Source: Pseudomonas lini
GTDB taxonomy: Bacteria > Pseudomonadota > Gammaproteobacteria > Pseudomonadales > Pseudomonadaceae
Assembly: GCF_030812475.1 (NCBI RefSeq)
Contig: NZ_JAUSSR010000004.1
Coordinates: forward strand, 248,001-312,000
Length of the DNA: 64,000 bases
Direction: 5' to 3'
The notes below the pieces were generated by a model. The model saw only the letters and a program-made list of their open reading frames with translations. It was not told the DNA's origin and did no database searches. A program made the translations under genes and the position numbers. Numbering within the stretch: the stretch's first letter is position 1; each line of letters begins with the position of its first letter. Shown here piece after piece: positions 16,172-24,296 of this stretch.

Positions 16172-18406
16172 ATGAACAATTGGCCACGCCTGGCGCTCAA
16201 CGCCCTGGGACTGACTCTATCGCTGTCCGGCAGCGCGTTCGCGCAACTCGCCGCCGTCGACCCCGGCCCTTACACCTTTGCCACGGGGAAATTCCCAATG
16301 TGGTATCAGGACAACAATCAATTGAAGCTGGAGCTGTGCCAGTCCCGGGCCGCGAGCTCGCGGGTGCCGACCACCAACCCGCCGTCGTACATGTGCATCC
16401 TGGCGGCGGAACCGGGTGTCTACGACGACGCCCAGCCGATGGTCTTCCCCGACAACTGGCCTGGAGAAGCCTTCTGGTTCGCGGCGGAGACCGCAATCCC
16501 GCAAGTGGGCAACAACGGGTATGAATTGGAAGTGTACGTGGCCGCGATCGAGGCGGCATTCGGCGCTGAAACTCCGGTGGATGGTGATCAGGTTTCCTTC
16601 GCGCGGATTCGCCTGCGCGCCTCGGTACCGACACCCGGGGTCTATACCATCACCCACCCATACGGGGTGGAAACGATCAACGTCACCACCACGGGTCGGC
16701 GCGCCATCAACATGACCCGGGACATCGGCATCGGTGCACCCGGTAATTTCAGCGGCGTGCTCAATGGCAACGTCGGCCCGTTCCTGCGTAGCGTCAACGG
16801 CCCCTACACCGAAGTGAACCCCGACACCGGCACCGTCGAAACCTTCGTCGGCGATCCGAACCTCACCGAGCAGGTCACCGGCAGCCCCAACAACACCAAC
16901 TTCGTGCGTATCCAGGGACCGGCCGGCACCATCGAGACCAACCTGTTCACCGTGTCCGGCAAAGTCCTCGACAACCGTGCCCAGACCCCCGTGGAAATCG
17001 ACCGCGCCACCTACCGGCGCACGGACGCCGGCACGCGAGTCGAAGTCTTCGGCAAATCGAGCAACACCTCGAGCCTGTGCTTCCGCGAAAGCGTGGCCCT
17101 GGTACCCGGCCCACCTCTTTCGCCGTGCCTGCTCAACATGACCGGCGATAACAACGGCTTGTTCTTCGGCCAGCGTCAGTTCATCGGCAACGTGCCTCCG
17201 GTCGTGGTGGTCACCGCCACCAACCCGACGGGTACCACCCGGCCGACGGCCGTGTCGAGCAAAGTCACTGACGTGGTGAAAGTCCAGACCGCTCGCTACA
17301 ACTGGAGCAATCACAGCCTGCTGATCGAGGCCACCTCCACTGACGAAGTGGTGGTACCGGACATGGTCGCCCAGGGTTACGGACGCCTGTCGAAGACCGG
17401 CACCCTGCAACGCCTGACCGTTGCCGACCTGATGCAGCCACCAGCCACCGTGACGATCAAATCCGCCGCAGGCGGCAGTGATACCGAGGCAGTCGTGGTG
17501 GTCGGCTCGGCCCCGGATATCGGCGAGAACCAGGCGCCACTGGCTGTGGCCGACAGCGGCAGCACCAGCTTCGGGGTGCCGATCACCCTCAACCTGCTGG
17601 GCAACGACAGCGACCCGGACGGCGACACGCCACTGAGCATCACCGCGTTGACCCAACCGGCAGCAGGCCAAGGCACCGTCTCCCTGAGCGGCACCGCAGC
17701 GGTGGTCTATACCCCACCGGCCGTGGTCAACGCACCGCTGACCACGACCTTCACTTACAAGGCGCAAGACGTCAAAGGCCTGGCTTCGAGCGCTCCGGCG
17801 ACCGTGACCATCACCGTGGCGCCTAACCAGCCTCCGGTGGCCGTCGTCGACAGCATCGCGACCCTGGGCGTGGCGGTACCGATCAACGTGCTGGCCAACG
17901 ACACCGACCCGGAAGGCAACGTGCCGTTAACCGTCGCCAGCCTGACCCAGCCAGCGGCCGGTCGCGGCACCGTCAGCACTGACGGCACCGTGATCACCTA
18001 CACCCCACCGGCCACGGTCACGACGGCCTTCACCACGACCTTCACCTACATCGCCAGGGACAGCTTCGGCGCCCAGTCGGCGCCGGCCACGGTCACGGTG
18101 CAAGTCTCGCCAAGGCCGGCAGCGGAAACCTTCGCGGTGACCGCGGCCACGGTGACAGCCCGCTCCAACAACCGCTTCAACTGGGACTTCTCGGGCACCT
18201 CGTCGGTGACCACCGGCAACACCATCACCGTCCAGGTGACCACCCCGACCGGGCTGGTGACGCTGGGTACCACCACGGTGCCGTTGACCGGACGCTGGCG
18301 GCTGACGGTGAGCAACAGCACCACGGTGATCCCGTCGGCGAACCCGACAGCAACCATCCGCTCCTCCCAGGGCACCGTGCGCACGGTCGCCGTTACCGTG
18401 CAGTAA
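16172..18406 (+). CDS. Secreted protein with tandem cadherin/Ig-like repeats, paralogue of preceding gene
   Basis: A 744-residue exported protein starting at the ATG at 16172 behind a strong AGGAGG site. Signal peptide about 1-25 (LSLSGSAFA). Residues about 25-445 are homologous to the whole mature upstream protein (AAVDPGPYTFATGKFPMWYQ, YTITHPYGVETI, NMTRDIGIG). Two tandem beta-sandwich repeats follow at about 450-655, each with NQAPLAVADS/NQPPVAVVDS, LLGNDSDPDGD/VLANDTDPEGN, LTQPAAG and a closing ATVTITVAP/ATVTVQVSP strand. These look like Ca-binding cadherin-like modules of bacterial surface proteins. A last Thr-rich domain ends the chain. An adhesive or matrix role next to the curlins is likely but inferred. 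Confidence 0.75.
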   Translation: MNNWPRLALNALGLTLSLSGSAFAQLAAVDPGPYTFATGKFPMWYQDNNQLKLELCQSRAASSRVPTTNPPSYMCILAAEPGVYDDAQPMVFPDNWPGEAFWFAAETAIPQVGNNGYELEVYVAAIEAAFGAETPVDGDQVSFARIRLRASVPTPGVYTITHPYGVETINVTTTGRRAINMTRDIGIGAPGNFSGVLNGNVGPFLRSVNGPYTEVNPDTGTVETFVGDPNLTEQVTGSPNNTNFVRIQGPAGTIETNLFTVSGKVLDNRAQTPVEIDRATYRRTDAGTRVEVFGKSSNTSSLCFRESVALVPGPPLSPCLLNMTGDNNGLFFGQRQFIGNVPPVVVVTATNPTGTTRPTAVSSKVTDVVKVQTARYNWSNHSLLIEATSTDEVVVPDMVAQGYGRLSKTGTLQRLTVADLMQPPATVTIKSAAGGSDTEAVVVVGSAPDIGENQAPLAVADSGSTSFGVPITLNLLGNDSDPDGDTPLSITALTQPAAGQGTVSLSGTAAVVYTPPAVVNAPLTTTFTYKAQDVKGLASSAPATVTITVAPNQPPVAVVDSIATLGVAVPINVLANDTDPEGNVPLTVASLTQPAAGRGTVSTDGTVITYTPPATVTTAFTTTFTYIARDSFGAQSAPATVTVQVSPRPAAETFAVTAATVTARSNNRFNWDFSGTSSVTTGNTITVQVTTPTGLVTLGTTTVPLTGRWRLTVSNSTTVIPSANPTATIRSSQGTVRTVAVTVQ

Positions 18407-18466
18407 GCCCTCGCCCCACCGATTTTGCCGATCGGTGGGGCAGGCCTCTTTCACAAGGACACCACC

Positions 18467-18928
18467 ATGAAAATATCGACCGCCACCCTGCTCTGCCTGC
18501 TCCTGCTTTGCAGCAGTGCGGGCGTGCGGGCCGATGATCTGATGGAGAACGACGACCTGGCGCCCGGCGCCGACCTCGGCGAGTGGCCAGCGCCGATCGG
18601 CCAGCAAGCGCTGATCAACCAGAACGGCCAGGCCAACGTCGCGCTCTTGCAACAGAACGGCCAGTCACTGCTGGGCCACATCGTCCAGTCGGGGAGCAAT
18701 CAGGAAGCGTTCATCCTGCAGCAAGGCAGCGACCTGATGGCGCTGATCACCCAGCAAGGTTATGGCAACGACGCCCAGATCACGCAAAACGGCAGCCACA
18801 ACCGCGCGCAGATTTCCCAGAACGGCAACAACAACGACGCCAGCATCGACCAGGCCGGCACGGGGCTGTCCAGCGCCGTGAGCCAGTCGGGGAACGGCAT
18901 GAGCGTTTCGGTCAAACAGTATCGCTAA
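18467..18928 (+). CDS. csgB: CsgB-like minor curlin (nucleator)
   Basis: A 153-residue secreted protein with signal peptide (MKISTATLLCLLLLCSSAGV..RA). Residues about 45-150 are five or so curlin repeats of about 22 residues with the Gln/Asn ladder: ALINQNGQANVALLQQNGQ, ALITQQGYGNDAQITQNGS, RAQISQNGNNNDASIDQAG. In curli the short CsgB protein anchors to the surface and seeds CsgA polymerisation. The short length, the position before the larger curlin gene and the basic C-terminus (VSVKQYR) support the CsgB role. CsgA and CsgB cannot be fully separated by repeats alone. Confidence 0.82.
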   Translation: MKISTATLLCLLLLCSSAGVRADDLMENDDLAPGADLGEWPAPIGQQALINQNGQANVALLQQNGQSLLGHIVQSGSNQEAFILQQGSDLMALITQQGYGNDAQITQNGSHNRAQISQNGNNNDASIDQAGTGLSSAVSQSGNGMSVSVKQYR

Positions 18929-18955
18929 AGCACTGCACCACTTGGAGGTTTCATC

Positions 18956-20404
18956 ATGTTCAAACTGACGCCCCTTACCGCCGCCATCCTGGTCATAGTC
19001 AGTGCCCAGGCGATGGCCGACGACAGCCTTTCCACCCAGAACCAGGTCGGTACTGCCAACATCGCCGAGGTGACGCAAAAACAGGCCAGTTTCAGTACCG
19101 CCACCCAGACCCAACTCGGCGAAGGCAACAACGCGGCCGCCAAGCAAGACAACGCCACCGGCACCATTACCCAGGACCAGGTCGGTGACTTCAACGCCGG
19201 CTATGCCGAGCAGCTGTTCGAAAACGGCAGCACCATTACCCAGCAACAGGTCGGCGCCTTGAACACCACCCATGCCAGCCAGTCGATAGGCGCACTTGGC
19301 GCCAACCACGCGTTGCAGCAACAGCAAGGCACCGGCAACTTCTCCTTCATCTACCAGGAAGGCCAGGACGGCAATACCGCCACCACCGTGCAGCTGGGTG
19401 ACAGCAACAGAGCCAACATCGAGCAACTGCAGTACGGCACCGCCAACAACGCGACGGTCATCCAGTACGGCACTGACAACTACGGCACCGGCGAACATGT
19501 CGGCCACGTGGGGGGGCAGATAAACATCAACCAGGCGGGCGAAGTCAACTATGCCTACGGTGACCAGAGCTATGGTGACGGCGGCACCGTGACCATCAAC
19601 CAGCTGGGCAACATGAACGGCAGCGAAGTCTGGCAGGATTCCCAGCTCGCCAGCCAGGCCACCGTCGACCAGATCGGTTCGGCCAACGAAACCATCGTCG
19701 ACCAGAGCTTTGGCGAAAACAACGTCGCCCAGGTTCTGCAAGTCGGCGACCTCAACGCAATCTACGCCGACCAGTTCGAATCCGTCGGCTCGACCCTGGC
19801 GCTGTACCAACAGGGCACCGGCAACGTGCACTTCACCTACCAGAGCGGCGACAGCCATGTACTCAACGCCAACTCGGTTGGGAACGACAACAAGGTCTAC
19901 GCCAGCAACTGGAAAGGCCCGCAAGCCGGTGGCCAGTTCGGCAGCAACCAGCGGGCAACCGTCAACCAGACCGGCAGCAACAACATCGCCAGCTTCACCC
20001 AGGCCGGCGCCGGCCACATCATGACCACCAACCAGGCCGGTACCGGCAACAAGACCACCGTCAGCCAGGCCGACAACTACAACGAGCTGTACTTCGACCA
20101 GAACGGCAGCGACAACATCCTCATCGCCTCGCAACGGGGCACCACCAACCTGGCTCAGGGCACCAGCAACGGTACGGGCAACAGCACCGAATACGACCAG
20201 TCGGGCACGGGCAACCAGGCTTTCACTACGCAGTATGGGGATGATAACCAGATCGTTGTGAAACAGGCTGACAACATGAACGTGGCGTATGTGACCCAGG
20301 GCGGGACGGGGAACATTGCCCGTGTTGACCAGAGTGGCGTGACGCAGATGGCAACTGTTCAGCAGTATGGGACGGGGAACCAGGCGACTGTTTTGCAGCA
20401 ATGA
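18956..20404 (+). CDS. csgA: CsgA-like major curlin, unusually long
   Basis: A 482-residue secreted protein with a Sec signal (MFKLTPLTAAILVIVSAQAMA). About 460 residues of curlin-type repeats (period about 22-23) follow, with positions such as TQNQVGTANIAEVTQ, QTQLGEGNNAAAKQ, NQTGSNNIASFTQAG and QQYGTGNQATVLQQ. E. coli CsgA has five repeats in about 150 residues. By length this protein carries roughly four times as many. It ends with a repeat and stop at 20404, followed at once by a strong terminator. An amyloid fibre subunit exported by CsgG with CsgE and CsgF (encoded at 22-24 kb) is the natural reading. Codon use becomes less GC-rich in the last 200 bases. Confidence 0.85.
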   Translation: MFKLTPLTAAILVIVSAQAMADDSLSTQNQVGTANIAEVTQKQASFSTATQTQLGEGNNAAAKQDNATGTITQDQVGDFNAGYAEQLFENGSTITQQQVGALNTTHASQSIGALGANHALQQQQGTGNFSFIYQEGQDGNTATTVQLGDSNRANIEQLQYGTANNATVIQYGTDNYGTGEHVGHVGGQININQAGEVNYAYGDQSYGDGGTVTINQLGNMNGSEVWQDSQLASQATVDQIGSANETIVDQSFGENNVAQVLQVGDLNAIYADQFESVGSTLALYQQGTGNVHFTYQSGDSHVLNANSVGNDNKVYASNWKGPQAGGQFGSNQRATVNQTGSNNIASFTQAGAGHIMTTNQAGTGNKTTVSQADNYNELYFDQNGSDNILIASQRGTTNLAQGTSNGTGNSTEYDQSGTGNQAFTTQYGDDNQIVVKQADNMNVAYVTQGGTGNIARVDQSGVTQMATVQQYGTGNQATVLQQ

Positions 20405-20417
20405 TTGTAGGGTTGTG

Positions 20418-20455
20418 AAAAACCGCGAGCCTGGGTGCAGGATCGCGGTTTTTTT
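20418..20455 (+). terminator. Rho-independent terminator after the curlin operon
   Basis: AAAACCGCGA and TCGCGGTTTT form a perfect 10-bp stem around a 14-base loop, followed by a T run, 14 bases after the csgA stop codon. Confidence 0.85.
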
Positions 20456-20554
20456 ATGGCTGACGCGGTTCCGTAGGAGCGAGCGGTGCGACGATTCGAC
20501 TTGCCCGCGAAGAACGATAACCCGGTCTACCTGACGATCTCTTGTAGTGAGTGT

Positions 20555-20911
20555 TCAGACTTGGGGATCGAGGTTATCCAGTGCCCGGTTGACTGCCAGA
20601 TCAGCCAGCATGATGACCTGCTGGATGCCCAACACCATGCTGCGCTGCGGCCCATCTACAAACGTCGCGAAATCACTGGCCATGACACTCGCGGAAGCCA
20701 ACGACTCGCAGGCGTGGGCCAGGAGGCTTTCGGTGTCGATGTCCGGGGCGATGACGAACATTGTGCTGGGTTTGCGTATCGGGGTGTCTTGGGGGGAATT
20801 GAGATAATGGTCGAGGGCGCGATCGGCGGCTTCGTGCAGTTTTTTTGAATCGGCTGACGCGTAGGGGGAAACGGTGTCGGTTTCTGGGGGATTGGGTGTG
20901 ACCTTGAACAT
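20555..20911 (-). CDS. DUF6124 family protein
   Basis: A 118-residue cytoplasmic protein starting MFKVTPNPPETD, the signature of a small-protein family common in Pseudomonas. It is mostly helical with no signal peptide or catalytic motif visible (DALDHYLNSP-like helix, IRKPSTMFVIAPD, LLAHACESLASA). A very strong GGAGG ribosome binding site lies 6 bases before the ATG. The function of the family is unknown. It separates the curlin operon from csgG but runs from its own long leader region and is probably unrelated to curli. Confidence 0.75.
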   Translation of the reverse strand: MFKVTPNPPETDTVSPYASADSKKLHEAADRALDHYLNSPQDTPIRKPSTMFVIAPDIDTESLLAHACESLASASVMASDFATFVDGPQRSMVLGIQQVIMLADLAVNRALDNLDPQV

Positions 20912-21200
20912 GGGGAACCTCCGTTATACCTGATGGAACCACCAAAACCTGTCGCTATACAAGTGAGGGTGGCGGCTGTACGCAGGTTAGCGAACCGAGA
21001 GGTATAAGACCCGGCAGACCCGAGGGTCTCCCGCGCACAGCCACCATATCGAAACTGCGGGCTTAAGATCGCCTGCAATAAAGACGGGTGCATTGTGGCA
21101 CTTATACCTGGTCGGGTCGCTAAACCCGATCGCTGAATTGGCAGCGATGGGGGAACGATAAAGACCAGGGCCAAGGCGCACAAGCCGGCGGATTCTGGCG
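20912..21200 (-). other. Structured leader-like region upstream of the DUF6124 gene
   Basis: There is no credible gene here, but symmetry is dense. Two back-to-back perfect hairpins lie at 21113-21128 (CGGGT/ACCCG) and 21129-21148 (ATCGCTG/CAGCGAT). AGACCCGAGGGTCT sits at about 21015-21028. Longer complementary arms, GGTGGCGGCTGTACGC at about 20969 and GCGCACAGCCACC at about 21033, could enclose it. It may be an RNA leader of the DUF6124 gene or a repeated DNA element. Confidence 0.4.
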
Positions 21201-21294
21201 TAGTTGTAGGCAACGGCGCAAGATGGTGTAGCTTTCGGGAAGTAACGCTAAACACTATTAAACATACCCTCAAATCAGTACATATCCCCCTGTG

Positions 21295-21385
21295 CGCGAG
21301 CCTGCTCGATGGCGCTGTGTCAGCCAACATCAATGCTGAATGGCACGCCGCTTTCGCGAGCAGGCTCGCTCCCACAATGGTTCCG
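21295..21385. repeat. REPIN (REP doublet)
   Basis: CGCGAGCCTGCTCG on the left and CTTTCGCGAGCAGGCTCGCT on the right form inverted REP cores flanking about 50 bases. Confidence 0.65.
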
Positions 21386-21394
21386 GGTATGTCC

Positions 21395-21607
21395 GCAAGA
21401 TCAGGTCGGCTGTCAGGCCGCCTTCGCTGGCAAGCCAGCTCCTACAGGGGGTCTGCGTACATCCGTCAGAGATCGGTCGGCTGTTTGGCCGCCTTCGCTG
21501 GCAAGCCAGCTCCTACAGGGGGTCTGCGTACATCCGTCAGAGATTGGTCGGCTGTCAGGCCGCCTTCGCTGGCAAGCCAGCTCCTACAAAGGATCGGCGT
21601 ACACCGA
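21395..21607. repeat. Three tandem 71-bp REP-containing repeats
   Basis: GTCGGCTGT recurs at 21405, 21476 and 21547, a period of exactly 71 bases. Each unit contains CTTCGCTGGCAAGCCAGCTC followed by CTACAGGG or CTACAAAGG and a GTCTGCGTACATCCGTCAGA-type linker. A related, diverged unit occurs at about 21955-22050. Confidence 0.75.
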
Positions 21608-21639
21608 CGCTCTTCACCACTCATCAGGCCGAGCGTTAG

Positions 21640-22046
21640 CTCGCCTGCTGCTCTTGATCTTGATCCACCCGCCCCTTCGGGAGGCTGAGTGGAGGTGTGC
21701 ATCCGGGGAGTGGCGCGCAGCGCCGTTCGACGCAGTCGAACACGCTGCATGTAGGTCGTCGCGAAGCAGACCGGAGGGCAGTGTCCCCGGATGGATGCCG
21801 GAGCGAAGGAACGCCGAGCCCTAGCGAGGGGCCGGACGCTGGGGCGAGACCTTTTGGTTCCTTTTGGGGCGTTTGCCAAAAGGGACTCGCTGTAAGAGCG
21901 AAACCATAGGCGGTCGTTACCGCAGGAATGGATATGTACCCAGTCAACAAAATACAGGTCGGCTGTCAGGCCGCCTTCGCAGGCAAGCCAGCTCCCACAG
22001 GGTCCGCGGATATTCGCAAGAACCTGGTCGGCCCGAAGGCCGCCAC
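21640..22046. other. Intergenic region, probable multicopy element plus diverged REP unit
   Basis: No coding sequence is supported. The left part contains TCGAACACGCTGCATG-type inverted tracts and ends with CCTTTTGGTTCCTTTTGGGG and CCAAAAGGGACTCGC, a stem-like AAAGG/CCTTT-rich sequence. It resembles long intergenic repeats of fluorescent pseudomonads. From about 21955 a diverged REP unit follows (GGCAAGCCAGCTCCCACAGG), close to the end of csgG, where it could act as a terminator. Confidence 0.4.
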
Positions 22047-22047
22047 G

Positions 22048-22914
22048 TCACTCATCCTCACCCTCAGGCACCACCTTGGCCTGGGTCAAATACCGGTCCA
22101 GCGTCTCATCCTGCACCGGCGCCGTCTTGTCCCCCGCCACCTGCCACATCTTGCGTTCAATCCCCTGGGCCAACAGATGCCCCACCGCCGCTTCGATCGC
22201 CGACAACACACACAACTGCGCCGGTTCGTTGGTGGTGTAGCCGACCTCGGCCTCGAGCAACTTCTTGAACTCGATGAACTTGAACACCCCGGCACTGCGG
22301 GCCACAGAGTAGATGGTCTTGCTGGTCATCACGTTGGCCAGGATCTGCCCGCTGCGCACATCCACCGCCCGCAGGTTCACCGTGACCTGATCCACCCGAT
22401 ACTCGCGGGAAATGTCGATGCCCAGGTAACCGGCCCCTTCCCCGCCGCTGCGCACGTTGGTGTCGTACGCGATGATCCCGCCCTCGAGCATCATGTTCGC
22501 CGCCTGCAGGGGCGGCAGCTCACCCTGGATATTCATCGGCGTATTCGGCTTTTTCTGCGAGGCGCGGATGATCTTGCGTTCGGTCAGCAGGTTTTGCAGC
22601 CCCTCGCGTTCCAGCACCACGAACCAGCCGCTGGCCTGCATCGCATCCATCAACATGCTCGCCGCGCCCTGGGTCACGCTGGTGGAAAAGGAACTGGCCG
22701 GGGTCGGTTTGTACTGCCCGGTCTGATCCCGGAAACCGTACACCACCGCCATCAACCGGCCCTTGGGCCGTGGCATGTTCAGCAAGTCATAATAGGTCGA
22801 CGCCCGAGGTGTCAGGGTCGGGGTTTCGGTGTCCTGCTCCGCCGACATCGGCTCGCGCACACTGCACCCTTGTAATGCCGCCAACATCAGCCCTAGCGCT
22901 ATGATCTTTTTCAT
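22048..22914 (-). CDS. csgG: CsgG curli secretion channel (outer-membrane lipoprotein)
   Basis: A 288-residue lipoprotein: signal MKKIIALGLMLAALQGC with lipobox LQG|C. CsgG motifs include SSFSTSVTQGAASMLMDAMQ, GWFVVLEREGLQNLLTERKI, GGIIAYDTNVRSGGEGAGYLGI and YRVDQVTVNLRAVDVRSGQIL. CsgG forms a nonameric outer-membrane pore that exports curlins with CsgE and CsgF. The start at 22914 begins the lipoprotein signal. It is the last gene of the secretion operon, 28 bases after csgF. Its curlin substrates are encoded 2 kb away on the other strand. Confidence 0.93.
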   Translation of the reverse strand: MKKIIALGLMLAALQGCSVREPMSAEQDTETPTLTPRASTYYDLLNMPRPKGRLMAVVYGFRDQTGQYKPTPASSFSTSVTQGAASMLMDAMQASGWFVVLEREGLQNLLTERKIIRASQKKPNTPMNIQGELPPLQAANMMLEGGIIAYDTNVRSGGEGAGYLGIDISREYRVDQVTVNLRAVDVRSGQILANVMTSKTIYSVARSAGVFKFIEFKKLLEAEVGYTTNEPAQLCVLSAIEAAVGHLLAQGIERKMWQVAGDKTAPVQDETLDRYLTQAKVVPEGEDE

Positions 22915-22942
22915 GTCCTTGACTCCCCATTGACCGAGCCCC

Positions 22943-23377
22943 TCAAGGGGCCAGGCCATTCACCTGGATTTCCGAAATTTCACCGGTCGCTCGGTCGGTC
23001 ACTTCAATAGTCAGTGCGCCGGAGTCATCGATGACGTTTACGATAAAAGCGTCGGTGGACAGGCTCCCCGTGTTGCCGGTGGAGATGTTGTCCAGCAACT
23101 GTCCCAGCAACCGCGATTGCAACTGGCTGCTGAAGCGTTCGAGGGCCGAGGTCCCGGCCAGCGAAGTCCGGTCTTTCAAGTCCGGATCGTCGTAGTCGTT
23201 TTGCGACTGGGCTTTGTTGAGCAGCCAGGTTCCGTTCAACGGGTTGCCGCCGAATGACGGGTTGATCGGCGTGTAGACCAGCTCCGTGGCCTGGACCAGG
23301 CCGCCACTGGCGAACCCGAGCAGGCAGATGGCGGCCAATGAAAGTCCGGGGCGGTGCAACAACGTTTTCGTTTTCAT
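22943..23377 (-). CDS. csgF: CsgF curli assembly protein
   Basis: A 144-residue secreted protein. A Sec signal (MKTKTLLHRPGLSLAAICLL..) is followed by the conserved mature N-terminus ELVYTPINPSFGGNPLNGTW, which in CsgF plugs into the CsgG pore. DRTSLAGTSALERFSSQLQS and the C-terminal SEIQVNGLAP complete the family pattern. CsgF couples curlin secretion to nucleation at the cell surface. Its start overlaps the csgE stop codon by 4 bases. Confidence 0.93.
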   Translation of the reverse strand: MKTKTLLHRPGLSLAAICLLGFASGGLVQATELVYTPINPSFGGNPLNGTWLLNKAQSQNDYDDPDLKDRTSLAGTSALERFSSQLQSRLLGQLLDNISTGNTGSLSTDAFIVNVIDDSGALTIEVTDRATGEISEIQVNGLAP

Positions 23378-23763
23378 AGTTCGTCCCTCTCAAGGTCCGT
23401 GGTGTCCTGCAACAAGGCTTCCAGCTTGCGTTTGACGATCTGCCCACGCACCCAGTCGGCGGCGTCGGACGCCTCCTCCTTGAGGTCCACGGTGTTCGGC
23501 GGCAGGAAGCGCCGATAAACCAAACGCTGTTGATACTCCACCGTCACCAGGCTGCCCCAGCGTGCGGAAGGTCGTTCGCGTACCACCAGGTTGAAATCCA
23601 TGGGGCTGGTGGCGCGCAGGCGTTCACTGAACGCGTAATAAAACTCGTGGCCGATGTGCGAGATGGTGTCATCGACGATAAAGCCCATCATTTCGTCCTC
23701 TTCGGCGGCCGCGGCAAACGGCGTCGCCAGCAGCAGGATCAGCGCCAGGCAGAATCTGTTCAT
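23374..23763 (-). CDS. csgE: CsgE curli assembly chaperone
   Basis: A 129-residue periplasmic protein with signal MNRFCLALILLLATPFAAAA. The mature chain MGFIVDDTISHIGHEFYYAF..NLVVRERPSARWGSLVTVEY and LVYRRFLPP is characteristic of CsgE, which caps CsgG and hands curlins to it. The start codon overlaps the preceding pseudopilin stop (ATGA at 23760-23763), tying the curli export genes to the secretion-machine genes in one transcript. Confidence 0.92.
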   Translation of the reverse strand: MNRFCLALILLLATPFAAAAEEDEMMGFIVDDTISHIGHEFYYAFSERLRATSPMDFNLVVRERPSARWGSLVTVEYQQRLVYRRFLPPNTVDLKEEASDAADWVRGQIVKRKLEALLQDTTDLERDEL

Positions 23764-24296
23764 GGCATCACCCCTTGTGGCGACCGGGACGGACTTTTCG
23801 GCCCCGACGTGCCCTCGAGGAACGCCTTCTCGGCCACGAACTGCCAGTCCTTGTAACTGGCCATGCCGGTGAAGTCCGACCATTGACTGGGGAAGTCCGC
23901 CTGTTTGAGCGGCTTGTCCGTCGAAGGGCTGTAGAGGCCGGTAATGCGCCCGTCGAAACCGCGCATCAGCGCCCATTCGCCGCCCCCGATCGGGTCCGGG
24001 TACAGCTGGCGAATATGGTGTTTGGCATTGGGGAAACGTTCGTCCTGCAGCAGGTCCGCCAGTTCCTTGGGGTACTGCGCCAGGCCCGGCGAGCTGCGGT
24101 AATAACTGCGCAATGCCTGGGCGTACTGGGTACCGACCCAGAGCAACTGGCGTTCACGATCCCGGCGCGAGGCGGTCGACCATAATTCGCCGGCACTGGC
24201 CAGGCCCATGCCCATCACCATGATCAGGAACAGCACCCCCAGGTAGGTGAAACCCGCCTGGTTCGAGGGTCTACCACTCGGCATAAAGGCTGCCAT
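23760..24296 (-). CDS. Pseudopilin lacking Glu5 (minor pseudopilin)
   Basis: A protein of about 178 residues with a prepilin signal: SNQAG|FTYLGVLFLIMVMGMGLA. Position 5 after the cleavage site is Gly, not the usual Glu. In type II secretion the GspK pseudopilin also lacks Glu5 and sits at the tip. After the helix (WSTASRRDRERQLLWVGTQY) come YPKELADLLQDERF and GGGEWALMRGFDGRITGLYS, seen in secretion-associated pseudopilins. ATG at 24296 is chosen for its GGAGGG site 7 bases before. It overlaps the upstream pseudopilin gene. Confidence 0.8.
   Translation of the reverse strand: MAAFMPSGRPSNQAGFTYLGVLFLIMVMGMGLASAGELWSTASRRDRERQLLWVGTQYAQALRSYYRSSPGLAQYPKELADLLQDERFPNAKHHIRQLYPDPIGGGEWALMRGFDGRITGLYSPSTDKPLKQADFPSQWSDFTGMASYKDWQFVAEKAFLEGTSGPKSPSRSPQGVMP

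Noticed and set aside
18665..20401. Minus-strand 578-codon frame opposite csgA
   Set aside because: Its Val/Gly-rich repeats are the complement of curlin repeats. The plus-strand frame has the signal peptide, ribosome site and terminator.
20656..21375. 239-codon minus-strand frame spanning the DUF6124 leader region
   Set aside because: It starts in REP sequence (GASLLA-type residues), overlaps the DUF6124 gene in another frame and has no ribosome site.
21395..21607. Possible CRISPR array
   Set aside because: The repeating unit is 71 bases with internal inverted REP cores and conserved linkers. There are no unique spacers and no cas genes.
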